Positions 31,681 to 41,098 of a stretch of DNA of 64,000 bases are shown here, piece after piece. The translations under genes and the position numbers were made by a program. Position 1 is the first letter of the stretch. Each line of letters begins with the position of its first letter. Under the pieces are notes generated by a model. That model was not told the origin of the DNA. It saw only the letters and a list, made by a program, of their open reading frames with translations, and did no database searches. This DNA comes from Isochrysis galbana (Eukaryota > Haptophyta > Isochrysidales > Isochrysidaceae), in the NCBI GenBank assembly GCA_018136815.1, contig CM030942.1, forward strand, positions 2,317,171-2,381,170. The letters run 5' to 3'.

Positions 31681-33211
31681 GAGCTGTGGAGAGAGGAGTG
31701 GAGCTGTGGCTGTGGAACGTGTGGAGGTGGGGGGGCTGATGTATGTAACATGTGAAGTACAGCCCCTCAGTGGGATGGGATGCGTGCTACCGGGGGCGGG
31801 GGAAGCACGCGACAAGGGGGCCGAGGACGAGCGGAAGCCCTCAGACGACACGTGACAGCACGGAGCGAGGACGAGGGCAGGAGGGACACGAGAAGGAGTC
31901 ACGGGTGCGCTCGAGCGACAGCGCTGAGCGTACGGAAGACACCCGAGAGACGGAGACACGCGCGGGGGGGGGGGGGAACACGCGGGAAAAGAGAGGGATG
32001 AAATGGGGCCGGCGGCTTAAGCAAAACACTCGGGGAAGAGGGAGAGAGGGGGAGCGGCGAGGCAGAGGGAACGGGGGGGGGGGGAAGCTCGGAGAAGGCG
32101 CGGGCCTTAGGCCTTAGGGGAAAAGCAGAGAAAAAAAACATCTGAAGATTCTGGGCTACACACCTACTGTTGACGGGATCCCCCTCTACTACTAACACTA
32201 ACACCGCCCTTAACTTCCCTTTCTCCACCTCTTCCCCTGCCCCCCTTAATTCCTTTTTTTTTGGTTTCCGGGGTCCGGCCTCGGTGCGCTACCTAAGGCC
32301 TGGTTCGGAGTGTGGAGTGTGGGGGCCGGGCAGGCCTTTTGAGTCGTTGCTCGTTGCCTTTGGTGTGTCTGTCCACCCGGACTCGCTTTACTCGTTTTGG
32401 TTGTGTCGGAAACGTGGTGTCGCTATTGATCCTTTTTGTCTTTGCTTCGTTGGCTTGTTCGCCTTTGTTTTTGTTTAGTTGTTTTTGGGTTCCTCGACAG
32501 CGTGTGTACCTGGCTGGGAGGGTCGTCCTGGCGCGGTCGCTTCGGCGACAGCGGCGTGTCCATGAGTCCTTCGTCCATCGCGGCGAGGGCAGCGGCAGCG
32601 AGAGCGGGCGGCGGCGCGCGCTCCATGACCCTATCGTTTTACCGATAGTTGATAGTTGGGGAAAAGCAGAGAAAAAAGTTGTTATGCCCACGCACGGCGC
32701 CCTAGCCTTTCTTTCCCCGAAATTTAAACATCACGTGTGAATATTGTTGTATACATAACTATGGACATTTCATGGCTCCATTCGATTGATATCCCATAAT
32801 TGATGGAACGACCCCTAACCACGCGACGAAACAGACGTACAACAGGCCTGCCCAGAGCCCGCGCTCCAAGCTAGGCCCTTGGCAGTGCACCTGTACCAGT
32901 AGGGCGGTCAAGCTTCATTTATATCACTAGTGCAATCATAGGACATGGTGCCTAGAGGAATTCTATTCTGCCTATGTGCATGCCTCCCAGCACAAAATAT
33001 TGATATTGATGCCTATTTGCTAGTTGGGCCACCGGGGCCAAGTGCCGGCGCCCTAAATATGGGTTTTAGACTTCTAGAAGACTCGCAGTTTGAAGAGAAC
33101 TGGTGCAATAATCACTAAACTTTACTCCGAACGCTGTGTAGAACAGAGCTGGCCTCCTTGGGGGGAGGGAAGGGGGAGGGGGGAGGGGGGAGGGGCAGGG
33201 CAGCCGCGGAG
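31681..33211. repeat. Intergenic with repeats between SLC5 and MTG1 genes
   Basis: G-runs occur at 31965-31976 and 32075-32084. The stretch 32290-32655 resembles the 3' half of repeat D and ends with the hairpin CTATCGTTTTACCGATAG at 32629-32646. A lone family B-like end (TAGGGCGGTCAAGC) lies at 32900. No gene is recognised. Confidence 0.5.
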
Positions 33212-34636
33212 ATGGCGAGCGGCTGGGTGGGCGCCTCCGGCTGGTTCCCAGGGCACATGGCCAAAGCGACCAGGGAGCTGTCGCAGAGGCTCTCTAAGGT
33301 CGACTTCGTGATCGAGGTGCGCGATGCGAGGCTACCAGTCTCCTCAGCCGCCGCACACCTTGATGTGCTCCTCCGAGAGAGCGGCCGGCAGAACCGGCGG
33401 CTGATTGCCCTCAACAAGATGGACTTGGTGTCCGAGGCACAGCGAGAGGACATCTCGCGCCATGTGGGCGAGTCGATCAGACTCATCTCTACGCGCACCG
33501 GTGCCGGCGTCAAGGACTTGCTCGAGACCGTTGTAGCTGCTGTGAAGCAGCACTCGCCCAAGCTGGGTCAACGGACATCACTGTTGCCGACTCTGACGTC
33601 CCTACCAACACGCAGAACCAGTGATCACGATCGATCGGCCACAGCATTTGAGGCTGCTCCGGTAGGACATGATTTGATCCACACGGAGTCTGCTCGCGCA
33701 ATGCGGTTGAGCGGAGGCAGCGCACCTCGTATATATCCCGGCGGAGCACTTCCGCTGATCCTCATGGTTGTTGGAGTGCCCAATACAGGCAAATCATCGC
33801 TGATCAATGCTCTTCGAAAGGCGACGGCACCCAAGCGCGAGCGGATGCGCAAATCGACTAAGCCCGCTAAGACAGGCTCCATGCCGGGTGTCACTCGTCA
33901 CCTCTCTGGCTTCCAAGTGTGTGGCGTGCTTAGGTCATGCTTGTTGTGTGGCATCCATTTGGATCAGTGCTGCCTGGTGCTTCCTCGCGTGAGGAGCTCC
34001 TCAGAAGATCTGCCATGCTGCACACTGGTAGGGCATCATACCTCTCTGCGATGCAGCAGTCCGGTCGCTGACGCCCCTTTCTTGTTCCTGTACCCGCAGG
34101 TTTCTTGGGATCCACCCGTTTTTGTACTCGACACCCCAGGGGTGCTTGCACCACGCCTTGAGGGGGGCTGGCTAACCGCGCTCCGCCTGGGCGCCGCCGA
34201 CCTGATTGCACATTCGCGAGGGGATGATGAGGCACTGGCCACCTTTGTCCTGTACACCCTCGCTGCCCACTATCGTCACCAGCTTGATTGCTGGCCCCGG
34301 GCAGCAAATCAGGTGGAGAAACTGCTAGCGCGCAATGGAGACCTCCCCCATGTTCACGAAGAGGGGCAACTCACCCCTCTCGACTTTCGCTTACTGTTGG
34401 AGAGTAATGCGAGATTGCTGGAGGGCTGCGAGGCGCTTGGCGCAGAGCTCTTAGAGGCCGTCGCCTTAGACATGCGGCAGGTGCAACGCGGCATACCGAA
34501 CACGAGTGCGACCGCAGGCCGCCTCATGAAGCTATTGCGAGAGGGGAAATTAGGCAAGCTCTTGCTCGAGCCGCTCGATTCTCGTGCGGATCAATGGCTC
34601 ACACAGGCACGTCGTGAGCGTCATCGCCGTCCTTGA
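33212..34636 (+). CDS. MTG1: MTG1-type circularly permuted ribosome-assembly GTPase
   Basis: Exons 33212-33916 and 34100-34636 give 413 residues. The start has WFPGHMAKATREL and DFVIEVRDARLPVSSA, typical of the YlqF/MTG1/RbgA group. The G motifs come in permuted order: NKMD (G4) at 68-71, then GVPNTGKSS (G1) at 188-196, a G2-like GVTRH, and DTPG (G3) at 246-249 after the splice. Proteins of this group help to mature the large subunit of mitochondrial, plastid or bacterial-type ribosomes, so an organelle role is inferred; no transit peptide is obvious. A poorly conserved Ser/Thr-rich insert of about 60 residues (118-178) separates G4 from G1. The 183-nt intron (GTGTGT...CCCGCAG) is free of in-frame stops. 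An upstream in-frame TTG gives a Gly-rich extension that is probably not used. Confidence 0.88.
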   Translation: MASGWVGASGWFPGHMAKATRELSQRLSKVDFVIEVRDARLPVSSAAAHLDVLLRESGRQNRRLIALNKMDLVSEAQREDISRHVGESIRLISTRTGAGVKDLLETVVAAVKQHSPKLGQRTSLLPTLTSLPTRRTSDHDRSATAFEAAPVGHDLIHTESARAMRLSGGSAPRIYPGGALPLILMVVGVPNTGKSSLINALRKATAPKRERMRKSTKPAKTGSMPGVTRHLSGFQVCGVLRSCLLCGIHLDQCCLVLPRVRSSSEDLPCCTLVGHHTSLRCSSPVADAPFLFLYPQVSWDPPVFVLDTPGVLAPRLEGGWLTALRLGAADLIAHSRGDDEALATFVLYTLAAHYRHQLDCWPRAANQVEKLLARNGDLPHVHEEGQLTPLDFRLLLESNARLLEGCEALGAELLEAVALDMRQVQRGIPNTSATAGRLMKLLREGKLGKLLLEPLDSRADQWLTQARRERHRRP

Positions 34637-35475
34637 TCCGTGAACGAAATTGGTAGGCGATTGGAATGCCGCCATCGGATGGTTGCATGTAGCATGTAGT
34701 GGTGTTGATGGTGTTTTTATAACGTTGCACTTGTTATCATTCACGCCCGCCTAAGTGCGTGCTACACAGCGTGCACGACGTACCAATCTAGCATGGGCGC
34801 GGGCGGTGGGTCCCTATATCCCTGACTAGCGCCCGACTCATCAACCCCTTTGCGCGACCGTGAGCCCGTGAGCTCTCCCTTGCCGGGTGTTCCCCGCTAA
34901 GCGCTAAGCACTAAGCTACTAACTAACCAGTTCTCTCGCTTTTGAAAAAAACAACTGAGCGTTAGTACCACTACTCCCACTAGCCCGGTACTATCACGAC
35001 ACCCCTCAGCGCACTTGCCCGCACGCCTTGGAGTGATGATACAGACACATACACATATATGCATCCCGACAAATCTCCCCCCTCGCAAACCCCCGGCTCC
35101 CCGGCTCCCATTTTCCATTATAACTGCTCCCCACAAGTTACAATGGGGGAAAACCCAGTGGGGCGGACCGACCTACGTCGGGCGACCCACCGGGGAAAAA
35201 CACCGGGGGGGGGGGGGACCTCTCGTTGAGAAGCAGAAGGGCCCTTACAGCTCGCGCCGCGAGCAGTCCTCGAAGAAATAAAGTCGCGTTCCGTCAAAAG
35301 AGGGCCAGTTGATATTTTGTTTTCACTCAGAATGCTTGTTTTCTTTTAGGTCTCAACAATTCCTCAAGTGAGTATTATTATTACTAAGATGAGTACAAAG
35401 CTAATCACGACATACAAGGACGCGGCGCGTGCGCATAGCAACTTCCCCCCCCTCCACACACGCGGTAACCCCCAG
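34637..35475. repeat. Intergenic with inverted copy of LTR-like repeat C
   Basis: The stretch 34920-35290 is the reverse complement of repeat C (14393-14705), with AGCCCGGTACTATCACGAC, CCCCACAAGTTACAA and CTCGCGCCGCGAGCAG. It carries GAAATAAAG at 35275-35283, the uninterrupted form of the site into which element A2 inserted. Confidence 0.65.
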
Positions 35476-36059
35476 CTACTCAGGCTGAGTTTTCATCTTC
35501 TTCGTCGTTTTTCTCACACCCTTCCTCCTCGATCCTATTGTCGATGTCGTTCTTCTGTCTTCTGTCTTCTGGCAGGCGACGATGTCGCTTGGCTGATCTT
35601 GGGTGGCGAGGTCCGTGATGCGTGCGAGGACGGCCTTCTTGTTCTCCATATAGAGTTTGCCAGCTGCTCGGTGCACTTGAATAAAAAATTTTTCCAACTG
35701 GGAAGGTGCTGGTCCGAAGTTTTTTCTTCAGTGAAGGTGCAGGTGAAGGTGAGAGTGCAGGAACTGCAGGTGCAGGTGAAGACACGGTGAACGGGGCGCG
35801 CTGGGCGGCCAGTAGCCCGCCAAGGTGGCTGTTGATCGTGCTCGCGTGGGATTGCAAGTTGAGAGCCAAAATTGATCAAGTGGTGGGGCACACCACCCAT
35901 GTTATCGGAAAAAATAAGCAGGCACCTGCACTGCACGCACACTCCTTCACTCCAACTGCGGCATCGACGCCACATACAGCTGCGGAGCCCGCGCGCGCAC
36001 ATCAAATCCCGCGCGCACACACCCGTTCTATTCAATACAAGATCCTCAAGCTGATTCAT
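35476..36059 (-). CDS. Possible small multi-exon gene of unknown function
   Basis: Three minus-strand pieces could be exons. ATG 36059 gives MNQLEDLVLNRT before a GTGTGTGCG donor. A middle frame reads LQSHASTINSHLGGLLAAQ followed by a Pro/Ser-rich stretch. A last piece from 35699 (acceptor CCTTCCCAG) reads LEKFFIQVHRAAGKLYMENK and ends in a basic tail at 35476. The helical, charged character suggests a small scaffold protein. I recognise no family, and the joins are unproven. Confidence 0.3.
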
Positions 36060-36153
36060 TCACTTATGCGGACATGGGAAGCGCAGCAGCGGAAGTGCAG
36101 CAGCAACACAACAGCCCCGCGCTGAACACATGAAGCCAGCGGGGGGCCCATTT

Positions 36154-37523
36154 TCAGAGGCTGGGCACGTTGTTGTCGCTGTCGCTCGAACATGCTCCCT
36201 CCGCTATTTCACCCTGCTGCGTTTCCTCGTGCTGTTCGTCCGTCTCGACTCCGGCTGATTCCAGACGCGTGCGCTCCCTGCCGATCTTGTAGAAGAAGAC
36301 AGCCAGCACTGTGCGAGCAGTGCTTGCGCCAGACCTGTGGTACATGCGAGACAGTAGCACATGGGCGTCACCAATCTCCTTGAAAACAGCGGGCGCTGCA
36401 GCGCCGGCGACGTGAAGGCTGCTTTCATCTGCTGTAAGCTTAACAACTGCCGTGAAGACCGCCGACTTTCCGTGCCGAAGATCTTGGTGGTATGTGAAGT
36501 GGGAGTGCAGGTCGTACTTGAAGAGGAAGTCAACGAAGATGAGCTGCAGGCACGTGCTGTCCTGCACCGTCGACTCCATGTGGCGAAATCCAGCGAAAGA
36601 GAGACGCCTTATGATGGACTTGTTCATGACGGTAAGGCTTATGAAGGGCTCGCATGTGGCGGTGTTGTGGTTGATCAAGGAGAGTGCTGCAGCGTTGAGC
36701 GTCAGCACACATCCCTTCTGCTTCCAGCCTTCGAAGATGGGCGCATTGACGTGTGGGTAGGGCGCGCCCCAGCCGCCACGGAGGGTGAACCCAAGCCCGT
36801 CCGTCTTCATCTGCAGCGACCCATCGTGCAGCATGCAGACGGCCCCGACGGTGTGCACGAGTGCCTGCAGCGCAGCCCTGCGAAAGGCACCATCGTCGTC
36901 CAGTGGGAGTTGGATTGTGTGACAGTCAATATTCAGAGCCTTGGTGATGCCGCCCAGCTCTCCCTCGTCCTTCAAACATGCTACCAAGAATTCATCGTTG
37001 GCTACCTTCATTTGTTCGTGCGCTTCTTCGTACTGCACGCTGCAAACCTCTCCCAGTGGCGAGCGTGCTGCAGCTGCCTGCGCAGCTGCCTCAACAGAGG
37101 TTCTGCTGCCCCGGCAGCATCCGGGCCGTTCGTCGCTGCAGCACTCTCGCAAGCTGCACCACTCCCGCAACACTGGGAATGCGTGACGCTAAGCCTTCGC
37201 CTTCTGAAGGAGCCCAGCCGGAGAGCGCCTGACTCACCATTGGTTGCCAAATCTGCGACACCACTGACTTCGGGCGCTCGACTGGCGACCTCTACGGCCT
37301 CAGCAGCATCCTCGCAGTTTGCCGCTGCAGCACTCCAGCAACCCCGGGAGTGCGCAACGCTACCCCTTCGCCGTCTGAAGGAGCCTAGGCCCGAGACATG
37401 ACCATTAATGCAAGCCGGGGCGCTCAGATGACCCGCCCGCCCGCCCCCGGGCTCTGCCGGGGTCTCTGCAGGGCCTGCTGGGACATCTTCACCTGCGTCT
37501 TCACCTGCGTCGGCGTGCGGCAT
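36154..37523 (-). CDS. Putative 2OG-Fe(II) oxygenase-like protein
   Basis: A long minus-strand frame (open from about 37173 to 36154) has the pattern of a double-stranded beta-helix dioxygenase. FTYHQDLRHGKSAVFTAVVKL supplies an HxD pair, and SRMYHRSGAS the distal histidine, followed by a strand RTVLAVFFYK. No cofactor-binding Arg can be assigned with certainty. The N-terminus probably comes from ATG 37523 in another frame (ending 37008), so an intron or a frameshift lies between 37170 and 37010; GTGCAG...GAGGCAG (74 nt) would fit the frame. That N-terminal part holds a tandem duplication with a 171-bp period (two copies of GSFRRRR-SV-HS). The substrate is unknown. The opposite-strand frame at 36361-37401 is treated as a shadow. 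Confidence 0.5.
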
Positions 37524-39031
37524 CGGCCAGCGGCTCAGTGCAGCCGCCGATATTCCCAGTTGTAATTATTTTTTATTCTTGCACCATGGGATTCGTTTCA
37601 GCGTACGCGACCGCCGTGATGTATTCCATGCAGAGGTACACGACGGCGGCCTCGTCTCCAACCAATGTACTTGGTCTTTGGGATCCTGTCGTGCCGAGTC
37701 CGTGCAACAAGACGAAGAGACCATTCCCTCAGCAACACCAAGCAAGTTTTGTGACGCGTCTGCGGGTCACCTGGTCGGAATTGCTGCTTGTCCTAGAAAC
37801 GGGAGAAATGGCTGATACCACCCAATGGGGAGCTCTTCTACCCATGGTCCCCAGGAGCCTGGAGATGAAATGTTGCTTGGCTGCCCTCTTTGAGACCTTC
37901 AGTGACCACCAAGCTTGGTTTTGTCATCTAAGTGTCCAATCCGCTAGCCTACTGCTCCAAAAGGTCTAAAATAAAACTCCTCTGGTGCGAGCGGACGCCC
38001 GACCGAGTGCAGCACCGCATGCTGAATGTGGTAGCAAAAGTAAGCAAAGACAAGCTCCGCAGAGTTGGTCATGGGGAGAGCTAAGGTTGAATGGGATGTG
38101 GAGATGGTTTGCTTCAGGTGATGGCGGATGTCTCATAAGCTCGCCAAAGGCTATAAATAATGGAGGCATGATCGGCAGAGTCCTAGAAATCCAAGAATTT
38201 TCTAGGACGTGGTCCTAGTTTCTAGGACGGAATTTTTGTCCGTAATGGGCCCCGGATATGTGCTAGTTGGGTGTATTGTGTATTGTGTATTGGGAACTTT
38301 CTCCCGAAAAAAATCCTCAAATTTCCTCAATTCCAATTCTGAGATTGAGATGGTCATTTTTCTACCCCTAATAAAAACACTGTTTGACCGCCCTAGTACG
38401 GAGCACTGAAAAAATTAACCGGGTGGGGGGAGGGGAGGAGCCTCGGAGGAGGCGCTCGCCCGCCTCCCGTGAGCGACGGCCGTATGCCATGCGCCTCAAC
38501 CAAAGGCCGCCATCGACTATGCCATAGACCGCCATGTGCCGGGGGCGCATCACTCACCGACATGTCATTGTCTTTCGTGGGGCGGGGATGCAGTTGCCGG
38601 TACGGGAATCCTTGGCAGACTAGTTGCACTAGCCAACGATAAGGCTGATAGTCACACCCTCTTATGTCGCTAGGGACACATGGTGCGTATGTATGCAGCA
38701 ATAATATTAAGACGGCGCGCGCACGACAAGAACTGACCGTCGGCACAGAAGCTTGCTACGACAGGCCGCACCGTGGCGTCTCAAACCGACGGATGTCGAA
38801 CTGAGAGCGAGAGGCTTTACAACAGGAAGCGGGCAAAAGGTTCGAAAGTTCTAGTGCAAGGTGGCACGTGACTTGCGCCCCCGAAAATATATCAAGCCTT
38901 TCAAAGTGGTTACACGGGACAGCACTCGCAATACATGCGCGCACAACATACGTCCCTTGTCGGTCAAGGCTGTCGTGTTCATGAGCGCGAGCCACGACAC
39001 GTCGCGGCTGGCGGTTTAGCAAGTTCGACAT
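37524..39031. other. Intergenic between oxygenase-like and light-harvesting genes
   Basis: A lone family B right end (CTGTTTGACCGCCCTA) is at 38380-38395, preceded by CCCCTAATAAAAAC as in the element at 44050-44790. A diverged family A left-arm remnant (CACTCACCGACATGTCATTGTC) is at 38551-38620. The open frame at 37538-37969 has no recognisable family. The last 270 bp are probably the 3' region of the light-harvesting gene. Confidence 0.45.
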
Positions 39032-39963
39032 CTAGAACGGCCCCATGATCTCACCAGCGTACGGCTTGATGAAGGAGAGGAGCGGCACGGAACCCGGGAT
39101 CTTCTCAGCGCAGTAGAAGCCGAAGACGCCGAGCATCGCTAGCCTGCCGTTGTTGATCTCAGCGCAGAGCTTCGTCTCGCGCTGCTCCGCAGAGAGGCCC
39201 TTGCTGAGGCCAAGCGGGTCAAAGAGGTTGGGCATCTTGTGGAGAGGAATGTTCTTAAACTCAGGGTACTTGCCCGGCTGCCCGCCGCGCATGTAGTGCT
39301 GCCCGCCAAACTCGCTCCACCATTCAAGGAAGCCAATGAAAAGGATGATCTGCGCCTTGGCAGCGAATGGGAGCGCATCCCACTGCTCTGGCGGCGACAA
39401 GCCAGCAGCGTACTGAGCCTGGGAGACGCCTCCACCCTGGAAGTCAAATGGGAAGTGGATGCCGTTTGACTGCACGCAGAAGCCGACGAACGCAGCCATG
39501 GCAACGCGGCCGTGCTTGATCTCGGAGTGGCGGAGGAATCCCCAAGTAGCATCATTGCCCTGCGACCAGAAGTCAGCAGTGGCGAGGCCGAGAGGGTCGT
39601 CTGCAGAGGCAGAATGGCAAGTGGAGGGGTGAGCCTGTAGGGCATGTACCAATCGGAAGGGTGCGAGAACCCTGATCGAGAAGCGTCTGATCTGTCTGGA
39701 CCAGCCGAGGCACTGCGCTGGGGGACGCCCGCGTAGGAAAGGGGAGAAAGAGGATGGGCAAGAGAATCGTGTGGAGGGGCTCGTCAGGCTCGTTGGTGGA
39801 GCATTGGACAGGCTAGGCGCTCACAGTAGCCGATGGCCGGGTTGAGCTTCTCGGCGAGCTTCTCCTTGGTGAGCATCGAGGCGGCACCGGCGCGGGCCGG
39901 CTGCACGGCGGCCGCGATCGGCGCGCTGAAGGCAAGGGGAGCGGCGGACGCGAGCGAGAGCAT
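39032..39963 (-). CDS. Light-harvesting chlorophyll a/c-binding protein (FCP type)
   Basis: Exons 39963-39825 and 39600-39032 are joined by a 224-nt GTGAGC...CTGCAG intron and encode 235 residues. The N-terminus (MLSLASAAPLAFSAP) is hydrophobic and contains an ASA/AFSAP-like site, as in bipartite presequences for a plastid within the ER. The mature part shows IGYYDPLGLA across the splice, helix 1 with EIKHGRVAM (residues 73-81), a second hydrophobic helix ILFIGFLEWW, FDPLGLSKG, and helix 3 with EINNGRLAM (from residue 194), the two generic LHC signatures. It binds chlorophyll and carotenoid in the thylakoid and feeds the photosystems. The second-helix segment and the repeated DPLGL motif point to the fucoxanthin chlorophyll a/c group of haptophytes and stramenopiles rather than green LHCs. 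Confidence 0.93.
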
Positions 39964-40560
39964 GAGGGGGCCGACAGGAGGGGGAGGCGCGAGTGGGGGA
40001 GAGGAGTGCTTCAGCCTGGGCGAGAAGAGAGAAAAGAGCGAGACGAGTAAGAGGGAAGTAGAGAGGAGTGGGGGGGGGGGAGGGGGAGGGAAGAAGGGGG
40101 AGGGAGGGAGGGAGTGGACGAGTGGGGGGGAAGGGGGCGCGGTGGGGGCGGGGGGGGAGCAAATTACATCGGAGGGCGCCGAGGGCGCGGGGGGGGGGGG
40201 GGGAGGGGGGGGGGGGAGGGGGGAGGGGAGGGAGGGAGAGGGGGGAGGGGGGGGGAGGGGGAGGGGGGAGGGGGGGGGGGGGGGGAGGGGGGGGGGGGGG
40301 GGGAGGGGAGGCACGGTAGGGGGAGCTCTGGGAGAATGTGAAGAAGAGTACTTTACTCTAGATGCCCTCGGAAAGGGTCGGAGGAGGAGGGGGGGGGGGG
40401 GGGGCCTCCCCCCCCCCCCCCCCCCTCCCCCCCCCGCGCGCGCGCTCGCCTCGACCTGAGGCTGGTCGGGGGGGGGGGGGGGGGGAGTGAGGTGGAGCTG
40501 ATGAAGAGGAAGACTGTGTGAAGAGGGACCCTGTCATGAAGATGTGAGATGTCCGCACAA
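39964..40560. repeat. Poly-G/poly-C region upstream of the light-harvesting gene
   Basis: From about 40070 to 40320 the plus strand is nearly all G with A interruptions. At 40388-40404 a run of 17 G is followed at once by CC T and a C-run to about 40434, and another G-run of 18 lies at 40469-40486. Such DNA can form G-quadruplexes or a G/C hairpin. Run lengths may be assembly-limited. Confidence 0.85.
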
Positions 40561-41098
40561 TCTAAGAAGGAATCATGTAGAGTACTCTAGAGAAGTTGCG
40601 GCGAGCTGTTCTGGATAACGTAGAGGAAGACAGACGAGAGAGAAAAATTTGGGCTTCCCGATCAACCAGAGCTTTTTTTACCCAGTCTCCCGCATGCTCT
40701 AGTGGGCGGGAAACGTCACGGTTTAGCATCAGCATCCAACCAGCAACCAAACCGTTAAGGTTCGTCTTGAAAGGGCCACATATGCCGACGTGCACCAAGC
40801 CAGAGTTTGAGTTTGATGGCTTCATGTTCTACCAGAAAAAGCTTGAGGGTACGAGTGTAGGAGGCGAGACAATGCTCACGTGACACTTGACTTGAAATCT
40901 ATCACTAGCAGCTGCACGCAAGGAGGAATGATGTCCTCTTCCAAAACGCTTGCGGCAAGGCTAAGCTAGTGACTAACGTCGCCAAACTTGAAGGGGCTAC
41001 AGCTAGTGTCCAGTGCGACGCAACGGATGCTTCTTGCCAGCTGATAGTTTAATCCTGCAAGGGCACGATCACAGCGGCATTGGCACCCCCCATTCGTC
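40561..41098. other. Spacer between light-harvesting and eIF2B genes
   Basis: The words at 40640-40690 (TTGGGCTTCCCGATCAACCAGAG then a T-run) look like the reverse complement of the repeat at 49535-49580. No gene is recognised. Confidence 0.35.

Noticed and set aside
36361-37401. 346-codon plus-strand frame
   Set aside because: It is antisense to the oxygenase-like frame, has no motif, and the opposite strand carries the HxD...H pattern.
37538-37969. 143-codon plus-strand frame
   Set aside because: No recognisable motif or splice context; composition is like the surrounding non-coding DNA.
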